From CANJDH01 sp964443245 (GTDB lineage Bacteria > Pseudomonadota > Gammaproteobacteria > Burkholderiales > JAEUOS01): 34,659 nucleotides of DNA. The notes under the pieces are model-generated. The model worked only from the letters and a program-made list of their open reading frames with translations. It did no database searches and was not told the origin of the DNA. Position 1 is the stretch's first letter; every line of letters starts with the position of its first letter. Positions 7,870 through 15,972 of the stretch are shown piece by piece. The DNA lies in assembly GCA_964443245.1 (NCBI GenBank), contig CAYUEG010000026.1, positions 1-34,659 on the forward strand. Direction: 5' to 3'. The position numbers and the translations under genes are program-made.

Positions 7870-8976
7870 TCAGGTGCTGCCGAGGGCTTTCAGGAGGCGC
7901 TCACCGATGGTTTTGCGGTCAAGATGACGGCCGATGAAGACAATTTTGCTCTCGATGGGTTCACCCCCCCAGCGGTCGGCCGGGCGCAACTCGAACACTT
8001 TGTGCACGCCCTGCAGGACATGACGGCGTGGATCACCGGCAATCCCGACAATGCCCTTGAATCGAAAGATGGTTTCACCCTGTTCGGCGATCAGCGACTG
8101 GATCGCCGCCGTCAAACGGTCACCGTCATAAGCGCGTTTGAACACGAACGAAAGCGAACTCACGGTGGGATCGTGCGAGTGTGCGCTGTCGTCAAGAAAA
8201 TCGGGCGAGATGGTCATGTTGTTGACACGGGCAAACGCCCCGATCGCCAGGATCTTGTCCAGGTCTACCTTGGCATGGGATGAGCGCAAGATCTCGGCAG
8301 TAGCGTTGAGCTTGCGTACATCAGCTTCAATGCCGGCCAGCATGGCCTCGTCAGGGACCAGATCGATCTTGTTGAGAATGATGCGGTCGGCCGCGATGAT
8401 CTGGTCCACAGCCTGATTCTGGGTGCCATCGAGCAGCGGGTCATGAATATGCTGGGAAATGTGTCGTGCATCGACCAGCGTGACGATCGCATCGAGGCTG
8501 ACCTGTCTGGCAATCTCCGGATTGGCGAAAAAGGTGGCAGCGACCGGGGTCGGATCAGCCAGCCCGCTGGTCTCGACCAGAATGTGATCAAACTGGTCGC
8601 GTCGCTCGAGCAGCTTGTGCAGCGTCTCGATGAGGTCGTTGCGTACATCGATGAAGCAGCAGATGCAGCCATTGGTGAGGGTGAAGATTTCCTCTTCAGA
8701 GCTGACCACGAGATCGGAGTCGATTGACACTTCGCCAAACTCGTTTTCGATCACGGCAATCCGATAGCCGTGGCGCTCGGTAAGGATGTAATTGAGCAGG
8801 GTCGTCTTGCCGGCACCGAGAAACCCGGTCAGGATGGTGACCGGCAAGAGCGGTGTGTCGACCCGCGGACCGGTAGTTTCCGGTCGCGGGCGGGCGGCGG
8901 CGGCGAAGCGGGCGGCTTCGGCAAGGTCGATATCCGCAGTCGCTGCGGCGTGAGGGCTGGCGGGGTCGGGTGTCAT
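7870..8976 (-). CDS. CobW/COG0523 G3E-family GTPase (putative metallochaperone)
   Basis: A 368-residue G3E GTPase; relatives deliver or insert metal ions (zinc, cobalt, iron) into target enzymes. Visible motifs are Walker A GFLGAGKTT (51-59), the metal-binding CICC (104-107, in NGCICC), Walker B-like ETSG (135-138) and the guanine-specificity NKID (202-205). A CobW C-terminal domain follows (about 260-365). The frame is open further upstream inside the preceding gene. The ATG at 8974-8976 is chosen because it overlaps the Mo-subunit stop as ATGA, a translational coupling also seen between other genes of this operon. Such tight coupling suggests its client is made from the same mRNA, for example the metal-dependent amidohydrolase or the Mo hydroxylase. 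That is inference; no cobalamin genes are nearby. Confidence 0.9.
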   Translation of the reverse strand: MTPDPASPHAAATADIDLAEAARFAAAARPRPETTGPRVDTPLLPVTILTGFLGAGKTTLLNYILTERHGYRIAVIENEFGEVSIDSDLVVSSEEEIFTLTNGCICCFIDVRNDLIETLHKLLERRDQFDHILVETSGLADPTPVAATFFANPEIARQVSLDAIVTLVDARHISQHIHDPLLDGTQNQAVDQIIAADRIILNKIDLVPDEAMLAGIEADVRKLNATAEILRSSHAKVDLDKILAIGAFARVNNMTISPDFLDDSAHSHDPTVSSLSFVFKRAYDGDRLTAAIQSLIAEQGETIFRFKGIVGIAGDPRRHVLQGVHKVFELRPADRWGGEPIESKIVFIGRHLDRKTIGERLLKALGST

Positions 8977-11300
8977 GTTGACGCCTTGTCGCGAGTCCGC
9001 AGCGCGTTGAGCACGTCCTCGGGCGTGATCGGATAATGCCGAAAACGTACGCCGATGGCGTCGTAAATCGCGTTGGCGATGGCAGGGCCGATGGCGATGA
9101 TGGGATCTTCGCCGATACCTTTGGCACCCCACGGCCCACCCGGGTCGGGCGCCGTCTCCAGCAGAATGGTCTTGATCGGTGGCATATCCATGGACAAAGG
9201 CATCTTGTAGTCGACCAGGCCGGCGTTGAGCGATTTGCCGGTCACAGGGTCAATCTCGTAGTTTTCGGACAACGTGTGACCGATGCCCTGCTGGATACCA
9301 CCTTCTACCTGGCCGGCGGCAGCAAGCGGATGGATGACCTTGCCAAGTTCATGCACCGGCGTCACTTCCAGCACTTCAATCTGACCGGTTTCGGTATCAA
9401 CGGATACCTTGACGAAGTGCGCGCCGAACGAATACGACTTGGTTGGCGTATAGGTGGCGGAACCAATCAGGTGGGCGGCCGGCTGCCCGCGCGCCATGCC
9501 GAGTGCTTCGGCCACTGTCAGCTGGATGTCGGTACCGTTGACGGTGATGATGCCACGGCGTACGGACAATTCGGCAGCCGGTACTTCCAGGCGCGCCCCA
9601 GCCCGTTCCAGCAACTGCCGCTTGACCTCTGTGGCGGCCATCTGTGCCGCCCGACCACCCATGTAGGTGGTGTGGCTGGCAAAGGCGCCGATATCCCATG
9701 GCACCACATCGGTGTCGCCATGCATGACCGAAACGGCTTCAAAAGCGATGCCCAGCTCTTCCGCCACGATTTGCGCCAGCGCGGTATGGGCGCCGGTTCC
9801 CAGGCCGGCAGTCCCGGTCAACAGGATTGCGGTACCGTCTTCATTGAGCTTCACGGTGGCGTTGCCTTGTTCCTTGATGCCGGGGTAGGCCGATGAGCCG
9901 TGCATTTCGCAGCCGATGCCCCAACCTTCGAGGCGTACCGGGCCATTTCGTGAAGATCGTTGGTGGGAGCCACTCTTGGGCCGATTCTCATTCCAGCGGA
10001 CTTCCGCCATGCCGCGCCGGATGCAATCCTCAAGACCGTGACCGACGATCGGGTGGCCGGAGGGTGCGATGTCGCCGGCGCGCACCGCGTTCTTCAATTT
10101 AAGCAACGCCGGATCCATGCCCAGTTGTACCGCCGCTTCGTCCATCTGGATATCGAGGGCATAGTAAGTCTGCACCACCCCGTAGCCACGAAATGCGCCG
10201 GCGATGGGCGCGTTGGTGTAGACGCACTTGCCCTCGAGCTCGACGTTCTCGCAGCGGTACAGCGAGGTCATCGCGGAAGTGCCAACAATGGTGACCCCGG
10301 GGCCGTGCGAACCGTAAGCGCCGGAATTGAAGATGCACTTGGCCTGGCGCGCGGTGATGGTGCCATCACGCTTGAACCCTTGCTTGAGCCAGATTTTCAT
10401 CGGATGGCGCGTGCGCCCGCCGAGAAACGTCTCCTTGCGGGTGTATTCCTGCATCACCGGGCGGCCGGTTTCACGCGACAGCAGGGCGCACAGAAACTCG
10501 GCCTGGAACAAATCCTGTTTGGCACCAAACCCGCCACCCATGTGATCGACCACCACGCGTACGCGGTTCAAGGGCAGGCCCAGCACCTCGGCCATGATGC
10601 CGCGCACCATGAATGCGGTCTGGGTGGAGATGTAGACCGTCAGCTTGTCATCGCCGGGAGCACCCCCGGCCTTCTTCTCGCCGCTCTTTTCCCAATGGCA
10701 CACGCAAACGTTCGGCTCCATGTAGGCGGGGGTAGGGCGCCCGCCTTCGTAGGTGCCTTCAATGATGAGATCAGCCTCGGCAAAACCGCGCTCGATGTCA
10801 CCGCGCGTCACCTTGATCGGCGGTGCGACCAGGTTGCCTCCGGGCCCGACGTCGTGAATCTGCGGAGCACCCTCCGCCATTGCCGCATCCAGCGTCGCCA
10901 TCACCGGGAGCGGCTCGTAGACTACATCAATCAGGGCCAGCGCTTCCTCGGCGATCTCCTCGCTGATGGCCGCTACGGCGGCGACGGCCTCGCCCCAGTA
11001 GCGCACCTTGCTGTCCAGGATGTATTGGTCCTTGGCCAGCGAAGCATTGCGCGGAGCAGGCGAGCCGTAGTGCAGCACGCGCGGCACATCCTTGTGCGTC
11101 AGCACCGCCTTGACCCCGGGCAGCGCAAGTGCGCGCCTGGTGTCGATGGAAAGAATGTTGGCGTGTGCCACCGTACTACGCAGCGTGCGCGCATAGAGCA
11201 TGCCGGGCAGGCGTACGTCGCCGGCGTAGCGGGCGCTGCCGGTGATTTTTTCGACCACATCCCGGCGGCGTGCCGAGGTGCCGATGACATCGAAGGTCAT
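8973..11300 (-). CDS. Molybdenum hydroxylase, large molybdopterin-binding subunit (xanthine dehydrogenase family)
   Basis: A 775-residue Mo-cofactor subunit of a three-subunit hydroxylase that inserts a water-derived hydroxyl into an electron-poor carbon, usually of an N-heterocycle, aldehyde or aroyl-CoA. Visible elements are the aldehyde-oxidase hammerhead domain (about 1-120), GGGFGAKQ, AFRGYG, GTGAHTALAQ and, near the C-terminus, GAKGIGE with the presumed catalytic Glu731. The ATG at 11298-11300 overlaps the 2Fe-2S gene stop as ATGA. Family relatives include nicotinate, purine, furoyl-CoA and 4-hydroxybenzoyl-CoA hydroxylases; I cannot choose among them from sequence alone. Purine (xanthine/hypoxanthine) hydroxylation is possible given the urate genes 8 kb away. 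However, the UbiD and amidohydrolase neighbours argue for an aromatic or heteroaromatic acid. No XdhC-type maturation factor is seen. Confidence 0.9.
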   Translation of the reverse strand: MTFDVIGTSARRRDVVEKITGSARYAGDVRLPGMLYARTLRSTVAHANILSIDTRRALALPGVKAVLTHKDVPRVLHYGSPAPRNASLAKDQYILDSKVRYWGEAVAAVAAISEEIAEEALALIDVVYEPLPVMATLDAAMAEGAPQIHDVGPGGNLVAPPIKVTRGDIERGFAEADLIIEGTYEGGRPTPAYMEPNVCVCHWEKSGEKKAGGAPGDDKLTVYISTQTAFMVRGIMAEVLGLPLNRVRVVVDHMGGGFGAKQDLFQAEFLCALLSRETGRPVMQEYTRKETFLGGRTRHPMKIWLKQGFKRDGTITARQAKCIFNSGAYGSHGPGVTIVGTSAMTSLYRCENVELEGKCVYTNAPIAGAFRGYGVVQTYYALDIQMDEAAVQLGMDPALLKLKNAVRAGDIAPSGHPIVGHGLEDCIRRGMAEVRWNENRPKSGSHQRSSRNGPVRLEGWGIGCEMHGSSAYPGIKEQGNATVKLNEDGTAILLTGTAGLGTGAHTALAQIVAEELGIAFEAVSVMHGDTDVVPWDIGAFASHTTYMGGRAAQMAATEVKRQLLERAGARLEVPAAELSVRRGIITVNGTDIQLTVAEALGMARGQPAAHLIGSATYTPTKSYSFGAHFVKVSVDTETGQIEVLEVTPVHELGKVIHPLAAAGQVEGGIQQGIGHTLSENYEIDPVTGKSLNAGLVDYKMPLSMDMPPIKTILLETAPDPGGPWGAKGIGEDPIIAIGPAIANAIYDAIGVRFRHYPITPEDVLNALRTRDKAST

Positions 11301-11785
11301 GATCCGCCTCCAGCTTGGCGCAGGTCCTGTGCTGCCCCGAGCACCGCCTCGAAAATCTTGGTGTAGCCGGTGCAGCGGCAAATGTTGCCGGCCAGGGCGA
11401 AACGCACCTCATCTTCGGTCGGTGCATGGTTGTCGTCCAGCAGCGCTTTGGCCATCATCAGGATGCCGGGTGTACAGAATCCGCATTGGGCCGCACCGTG
11501 TGCCAGAAAGCGCTTTTGCAAGGCGTGCAACGTGCCATCGGCGGCTTGCAGTCCTTCGACGGTATCGATCCTGCAGCCATCGGTTTCCACCGCCAGCATC
11601 AGGCAGGCGTTGAGCGGCTGGCCGTCGACGAGAACGGTACAGGCGCCACAGTCACCGACGTCGCACCCCTTCTTGGTACCGGTCAAGCCGGCTTCGTGGC
11701 GCAGGGTGTCCAGGAGGGTGCGAAATGGCGCTATCGAAAGTTCCACAGGGTCGCCGTTGATGATCGGCGTAATTGAATGTTTCAT
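11297..11785 (-). CDS. Molybdenum hydroxylase, 2Fe-2S subunit
   Basis: A 162-residue small subunit that carries two [2Fe-2S] clusters and passes electrons from the Mo site to the FAD subunit. The N-terminal plant-ferredoxin-like domain has Cys41, Cys46 and Cys49 (GCDVGDCGACTV) plus Cys61. The C-terminal helical domain has Cys101 and Cys104 (CGFCTPG) and Cys136 and Cys138 (NICRCTGY), the complete eight-cysteine set. The start ATG 11783-11785 was chosen because it gives a normal N-terminus; a longer open frame runs back into the FAD gene. It follows the FAD gene by 34 bases and overlaps the Mo-subunit gene by four. No signal peptide is seen, so the enzyme is cytoplasmic. Confidence 0.94.
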   Translation of the reverse strand: MKHSITPIINGDPVELSIAPFRTLLDTLRHEAGLTGTKKGCDVGDCGACTVLVDGQPLNACLMLAVETDGCRIDTVEGLQAADGTLHALQKRFLAHGAAQCGFCTPGILMMAKALLDDNHAPTEDEVRFALAGNICRCTGYTKIFEAVLGAAQDLRQAGGGS

Positions 11786-11819
11786 GGTGGAAGGTTTGAA
11801 GGAATGGCGCCAGGGTAGG

Positions 11820-12707
11820 TCACGCGGATGCAGCAGGGGCAGCTGAAGCCTGCGCGAGAGCAAAGGTCAGGGCGCGCCGGGTGAGGACTTCAACCATCTC
11901 GCGCCGATAGGCGGCGCTCGCACGCACGTTGCTGATGGGTTGGCAATGTTGTGCCGCTTCGCTGGCTGCGGTGGCGATCAGGGATGTGTCGAGTCCCTTT
12001 CCCAGGAGCATTTGTTCCGCTTCGCGCGCACGAATCGGCGTGGGTGCTACGGCACCGAGCGCAATGCGCACCGACGCGCAGCGATCGGCAGCATCCAGCG
12101 TCAACGCCACACCTACGCCGACGGTGGCCAGTTCCATGGCTTTGCGGCGGCCATGCTTCAAGTACACCTTGCCGGTCCGTGGTGGCGGCGGCGGCACGCG
12201 CACAGAGAGCACCAGCTCGCCTGGAGCCAGCACCGATTTTCCGGGGCCGGTGAAAAAATCTTCCAGCAGCACTTCGCGCTGGGCAATGCCATCCCCAAGG
12301 GTCAGCACCGCACCGTCAGCAATCAAGGGTGGCGGCGTGTCGGCCGAAGGCGATGCCCGGCAGATGTTCCCGGCGATGGTTGCGCGGTTGCGCACCTGAA
12401 TCGAACCCAGATCGCGCGCCGCTTGCTGCAGGCCTGGGTAGAACAGCCCGACGTCGCGGTCAAGCTCAATCGCTCGCGCCGTTGTCAAAGCGCCGAAGCG
12501 CAAGCCATTGATGCCGTCAAACTCCAACCCAGCCATGCCGGCAATGCGCTTCAGGTTGATGACACAAGATACAGGGCGCAGGTGCTCCTTGATTTCGACC
12601 AGGAGGTCCGTGCCTCCGGCCAGAAAGCTCGCTGCACCGGGAAAGGCTTTCAGGGCAGCAGAGGCTTCCTGCACGCTGCGCGGCTCAAGGTATTCAAAGC
12701 GGATCAC
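11820..12707 (-). CDS. Molybdenum hydroxylase, FAD-binding subunit
   Basis: A 295-residue FAD subunit (PCMH-type fold plus the CO-dehydrogenase flavoprotein C-terminal domain) that hands electrons from the Fe-S subunit to an external acceptor. FAD-contact motifs are AGGTDLL (about residues 30-36) and the stretch LGSIQVRNRATIAGNI, followed by PSADTPPPLIADGA. The start is GTG at 12705-12707, overlapping the UbiD stop as GTGA; the protein then begins IRFEYLEP, which fits family N-termini. A 74-codon upstream extension inside ubiD is rejected. Subunit gene order FAD-FeS-Mo is the usual three-gene layout of these hydroxylases, unlike the two-gene XdhAB form. Confidence 0.93.
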   Translation of the reverse strand: MIRFEYLEPRSVQEASAALKAFPGAASFLAGGTDLLVEIKEHLRPVSCVINLKRIAGMAGLEFDGINGLRFGALTTARAIELDRDVGLFYPGLQQAARDLGSIQVRNRATIAGNICRASPSADTPPPLIADGAVLTLGDGIAQREVLLEDFFTGPGKSVLAPGELVLSVRVPPPPPRTGKVYLKHGRRKAMELATVGVGVALTLDAADRCASVRIALGAVAPTPIRAREAEQMLLGKGLDTSLIATAASEAAQHCQPISNVRASAAYRREMVEVLTRRALTFALAQASAAPAASA

Positions 12708-14107
12708 GGATGCTTCCCTGAAATACCGGCCAACAGGGCGGCGGCACGCGCCATCGCTTCCGGCGCGATCTGGGCCAGTTGACCTTCGAAACTGGCGCCA
12801 CGTGTGGCATCCAGTCCCATGCGCGAGGTCGTACCCTTGCTGTCCGCCGAAGGATCGAGCGCGCTGCCAGGCAGGCCGTCGATGATCAGTACGTCGCGGT
12901 GCGGCTGGAAGTGTGTAGCCAGCGCCCACAGCACCTGCTCGTCGCGAGTGATGTCGACATCGGCGTCCACTGCGATCACGGTCTTCAGGTAGGGATCCCA
13001 GCCCAACAGACCCAGCATGACTTGCCGTGCCTCACCGTCACGTACCTGTTTCATCGCCACATAGGCGTGAAAATGCGTGCCCGAGCTCGGGTAATGCACG
13101 GCCGTGACGCTGGGGAAGCGCTCGCGCAGCTTCTCGACCATTTCGGATTCGCGTGGCACCCGGCCAAGATTCAGGTGCTCCGCCGAATTGCCGCCGACCA
13201 CATCGACCAGGATGGCGTTCTTGCGGCGCATCAAGGTTTCCACCTTGAACAGGTTGTTGGTGGAGCGGTTGGACGAATAGCCGGTGAACTCGCCGAACGG
13301 GCCTTCGTCGGCGTGGGCTTTGGCGTCGATCACGCCTTCGAGCACAAACTCGGCGTAGGCGGGCACGGCGATGCCGTACTTCGGTGTGCGCACGACTTCC
13401 AGCGGCTCCCCCATCAGACCCCCGGCCACGTCGCGCTCGTCCACGCCCAGCGGCAGGCGTGCCGAGGCGGCCATCATGAACAGCGGATGGGCGCCGATCA
13501 CCATGGCAACGCGCAGGGGTTGCCCCTTGTCGGTTGACGCCTGCAGGATACGCCAGAGGTGGCCGCGCGAGTGCAGGCTGGTAGCCAGCTCGTTGCGCGA
13601 ATGGCGCATCGAGCGATGGTAGGAGAGATTGCCGCAGCCGGTGTCCGGATGATCAGCGACGATCACGCCGTTGGTGATGTAAGGGGCGCGGTCGGTAGCG
13701 AAGTGGTTGAGCATCGGCAACTGGGCAAGGTCGATGCCTGCCCCGTGTTCTTCGCTCTGCACCACATCAAAAATCGGACCAGACGACACTACTTGCGGTG
13801 GCACCAGTGCTCGAGTACGGGCTTGGTAGGTGGCATGGATGCCAGCAGGTGTGGTGCCGAGCATCCAGGCGATGCGCTCGCGCGAACCAAAAACGTTGGT
13901 CACTACCGGTGTCGTGATGCCAGACACCTGGTTGCACACCAGCATGGGATGCTGGCCGCGCTGTGCCAGTGTCCACACCAGAGCTGTCAGGTCCTGATCC
14001 CCACTGATCGGCGAGTCGATCTGGAGCACATCCTCAGGATGCGCGGCCTGATAGGCCGCGAGGAAGTGGCGCAAGTCCTGCCGGGAAAGCTGAGGCGCGT
14101 CGGCCAC
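12704..14107 (-). CDS. UbiD-family decarboxylase (prenylated-FMN dependent)
   Basis: A 467-residue member of the UbiD family, which reversibly decarboxylates aromatic, heteroaromatic or unsaturated acids using prenyl-FMN. The active-site glutamates appear as the E-G-P-F-G-E motif at residues 268-273, spaced five apart as in Fdc/UbiD, and a conserved Arg is likely Arg165 (NLSYHRSM). The length is near that of Fdc1, HmfF-like and other catabolic homologues. The start is GTG at 14105-14107 with a good GGGAG site 7 bases upstream, directly after the amidohydrolase stop. It is not the ubiquinone-pathway enzyme by context, since it is embedded in a catabolic operon. The prFMN-synthesising partner UbiX is not encoded in this window. 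Substrate unknown: the Mo hydroxylase and amidohydrolase neighbours suggest a hydroxylated aromatic or N-heteroaromatic acid. Confidence 0.9.
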   Translation of the reverse strand: MADAPQLSRQDLRHFLAAYQAAHPEDVLQIDSPISGDQDLTALVWTLAQRGQHPMLVCNQVSGITTPVVTNVFGSRERIAWMLGTTPAGIHATYQARTRALVPPQVVSSGPIFDVVQSEEHGAGIDLAQLPMLNHFATDRAPYITNGVIVADHPDTGCGNLSYHRSMRHSRNELATSLHSRGHLWRILQASTDKGQPLRVAMVIGAHPLFMMAASARLPLGVDERDVAGGLMGEPLEVVRTPKYGIAVPAYAEFVLEGVIDAKAHADEGPFGEFTGYSSNRSTNNLFKVETLMRRKNAILVDVVGGNSAEHLNLGRVPRESEMVEKLRERFPSVTAVHYPSSGTHFHAYVAMKQVRDGEARQVMLGLLGWDPYLKTVIAVDADVDITRDEQVLWALATHFQPHRDVLIIDGLPGSALDPSADSKGTTSRMGLDATRGASFEGQLAQIAPEAMARAAALLAGISGKHP

Positions 14108-14119
14108 CGGAATCTCCCG

Positions 14120-15034
14120 TCAGGCCACGCCGGCGTAGGTGTCTTTGAGTCGCGCCTGGGCCTCTTCCATGGTGCGCGGCGGCGGCGTGGTCTTGATGCC
14201 ACACAGGCGCGCAATGTTGTTGCCCATGTAGTCTTCCAGGCCATCCTCATCCAGCCCCATGCCCTGGGGCGGCTCGGAACACAGCACCTCCAACTCACGC
14301 AACCACATGCCGGGCTCATTCGGCGGCGAATCCGTACCGAAGACGATCTTGTTGCGCGGCAATTCCTTGGCGAACTCGACGATGCGTGACTGGAAGCACC
14401 AGCCGGACTCGCACACGACGTTGGGGGTATCCATTGCCATCCAGAACGCTTCAAACGAATAATTGCCACCGGTCTGGATGCCGAAGTGGCCGATGATGAA
14501 GTTGACCATCGGGAACTCGCGGATCACCGGATAAAACTGGGTCGGGATCGAGAACGGACCATCGCCTGTGTGAATCAGCACCACAATGTTGTACTTGGCG
14601 CACACCTTCATGGCGGGCCGGAGCCAGTCCAGGCAGCGGTCCGGGCGGTAGCCATGCATGTTGGTGTGCAGCTTCAACATCTTGAAGCCGTATTCCTTGA
14701 TGTGGTACTCCAGCTCGGCAGCGCCGTTCTCCGGACCCCAGCGCGGGTTGAAATTGAAGTTGCCGATGAAGCGGTCGGGGTACTTCTGGGTCAGGTCTGC
14801 GACATACTTCATGTAGTCACGAATCCCGTCGCGGCCCTTGCGGTTTCCTTCGCGGTAACCGGTATTGCCAGGCGGCGGCTGGATGAATCCCATGTCGATG
14901 CGGCGCGGTTTGCCGTTGATCATGTAGGGGCCGTCCATCATCTTGAGCATACGCTCGCCGGTAAATGGCTCGCCCGTATGGCGCCAGGCCTCGTCAACCA
15001 GGTTGGTCGGGTGCAGGTGGGTATCGATAATCAT
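14120..15034 (-). CDS. Amidohydrolase_2 family metal-dependent hydrolase/decarboxylase (intact paralogue)
   Basis: A 304-residue TIM-barrel protein of the amidohydrolase_2 family, which includes ACMSD, 5-carboxyvanillate and gamma-resorcylate decarboxylases as well as hydrolases. The metal site appears complete: His6 and His8 in DTHLHP, His155 in LIHTGDG, His183 in IIGHFG and Asp235 in FGTDSPP. ATG 15034 has GAGGA upstream. It is about two-thirds identical to the preceding gene product over its whole length, so the pair is a tandem duplication. It is followed 12 bases later by ubiD. Amidohydrolase_2 decarboxylases working beside Mo hydroxylases are known, for example PicC in picolinate degradation. 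Whether this protein decarboxylates or hydrolyses is not decided by the sequence. Confidence 0.88.
   Translation of the reverse strand: MIIDTHLHPTNLVDEAWRHTGEPFTGERMLKMMDGPYMINGKPRRIDMGFIQPPPGNTGYREGNRKGRDGIRDYMKYVADLTQKYPDRFIGNFNFNPRWGPENGAAELEYHIKEYGFKMLKLHTNMHGYRPDRCLDWLRPAMKVCAKYNIVVLIHTGDGPFSIPTQFYPVIREFPMVNFIIGHFGIQTGGNYSFEAFWMAMDTPNVVCESGWCFQSRIVEFAKELPRNKIVFGTDSPPNEPGMWLRELEVLCSEPPQGMGLDEDGLEDYMGNNIARLCGIKTTPPPRTMEEAQARLKDTYAGVA
14130..14200 (+). repeat. Direct repeat copy 1 (3' ends of the amidohydrolase pair)
   Basis: This 71-base stretch matches 15062-15132 at 64 of 71 positions without gaps. It encodes the shared C-terminal tail (TTPPPRTMEEAQARLKDTYAGV) of the two tandem amidohydrolases and probably reflects recent duplication or gene conversion. 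Confidence 0.85.
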
Positions 15035-15051
15035 GTCGGTTGTCCTCGTTG

Positions 15052-15972
15052 TTACTGCACGCCAGCGTAGGTATCTTTGAGGCGTGCCTGCGCCTCTTCC
15101 ATGGTGCGCGGAGGCGGGGTGGTCTTGATGCCCACCATGCGTGCCAGGTTGTTGCCGAAATAGTCTTCCAGCGTGTCTTCGTCCAGGTTCAGGCCCTGCG
15201 GAGGCTCATGGCACAGCACTTCAAGCAGGCGCAACCACATGCCGGGCTCGTTCGGCGGGGTATCGGTGCCAAACATGATCTTGTGCTTGGGCAGATCCTT
15301 GGCAAACTCCACGATCCGCGACTGCAGACACCATCCGGATTCGCAGTACACGTTGGGCAATTCCATCGCCCACTGGAAGGGCTCGAACGTGTAGACCCCG
15401 CCGGTTTGCACACCAAAATGGGCCATGATGAAATTGACGCTCGGAAATTCCTTGATGATGGGAATCCACTCCGAGGGGATACTGTAGGGGCCGTCACCCG
15501 TGTGCAGCTTGACCAGAACGCCCAGCTCCGCACACTTCTTCATCGCCGGGCGCAGCCAGTCCTTGGCGCGGTCCGGGCGATAGGCGTGCATGTTGGCCTG
15601 AAACTGCACCATCTTGAAGCCGTGCTCCTTGACGTGGTGCTCGATTTCCTGAGCACCGGCTTCGGTGCCATAGCGCGGGTTGTAGACGAAGCAGCCGATC
15701 AATCGATCGGGATACTTCTGCGTCATCTCGACCGTGTAGCGCATGTACTCACGAATCGCGTCGCGACCATGCAGATCCCTGTCGGTCCAGGTATAGATCG
15801 TGTTTCCTTGCGGCGGCTGGATGAACGCCTTGTCCACACGTCGCGGCTTGCCATTGACCCAATAGGGGCCGTCCATCATCTTGATCAGGCGCTCCCCGGT
15901 GAAAGGCTCGCCATCATGGCGCCAGGCCAGATCCACCACCTCGGTGGGATAACAGCTCATGTCAATGATCAT
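15052..15972 (-). CDS. Amidohydrolase_2 paralogue lacking the HxH metal motif
   Basis: A 306-residue paralogue of the next gene. The diagnostic HxH at the first strand is replaced: residues 4-9 read DMSCYP where the intact copy reads DTHLHP, so both histidines are gone (Ser6, Tyr8). The remaining ligand positions are kept: His157 in KLHTGDG, His185 in MAHFG and Asp237 in FGTDTPP. The rest of the fold is well conserved, so this is not a decaying pseudogene. Possible roles are a one-metal or metal-free decarboxylase, or a regulatory partner forming a heteromer with the intact copy (inference). ATG 15972 is preferred over the adjacent GTG because it aligns with the paralogue and has GGGAG six bases upstream. 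It is the first gene of the leftward operon. Confidence 0.87.
   Translation of the reverse strand: MIIDMSCYPTEVVDLAWRHDGEPFTGERLIKMMDGPYWVNGKPRRVDKAFIQPPQGNTIYTWTDRDLHGRDAIREYMRYTVEMTQKYPDRLIGCFVYNPRYGTEAGAQEIEHHVKEHGFKMVQFQANMHAYRPDRAKDWLRPAMKKCAELGVLVKLHTGDGPYSIPSEWIPIIKEFPSVNFIMAHFGVQTGGVYTFEPFQWAMELPNVYCESGWCLQSRIVEFAKDLPKHKIMFGTDTPPNEPGMWLRLLEVLCHEPPQGLNLDEDTLEDYFGNNLARMVGIKTTPPPRTMEEAQARLKDTYAGVQ
15062..15132 (+). repeat. Direct repeat copy 2 (3' ends of the amidohydrolase pair)
   Basis: Partner of the repeat at 14130-14200 (64 of 71 identical bases), with copies 932 bases apart. Homologous recombination between them would delete one amidohydrolase gene and leave a single fused copy. 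Confidence 0.85.

Noticed and set aside
8973..11300. Firm assignment as xanthine dehydrogenase because urate genes are nearby
   Set aside because: The three-subunit FAD-FeS-Mo layout, the absence of an XdhC homologue and the UbiD/amidohydrolase operon make the substrate uncertain, so only the family is called.
9960..11366. Long open frame (468 codons) on the plus strand opposite the Mo-subunit gene
   Set aside because: The minus-strand frame has clear Mo-hydroxylase motifs; the plus-strand translation shows no family pattern and is a high-GC antisense artefact.
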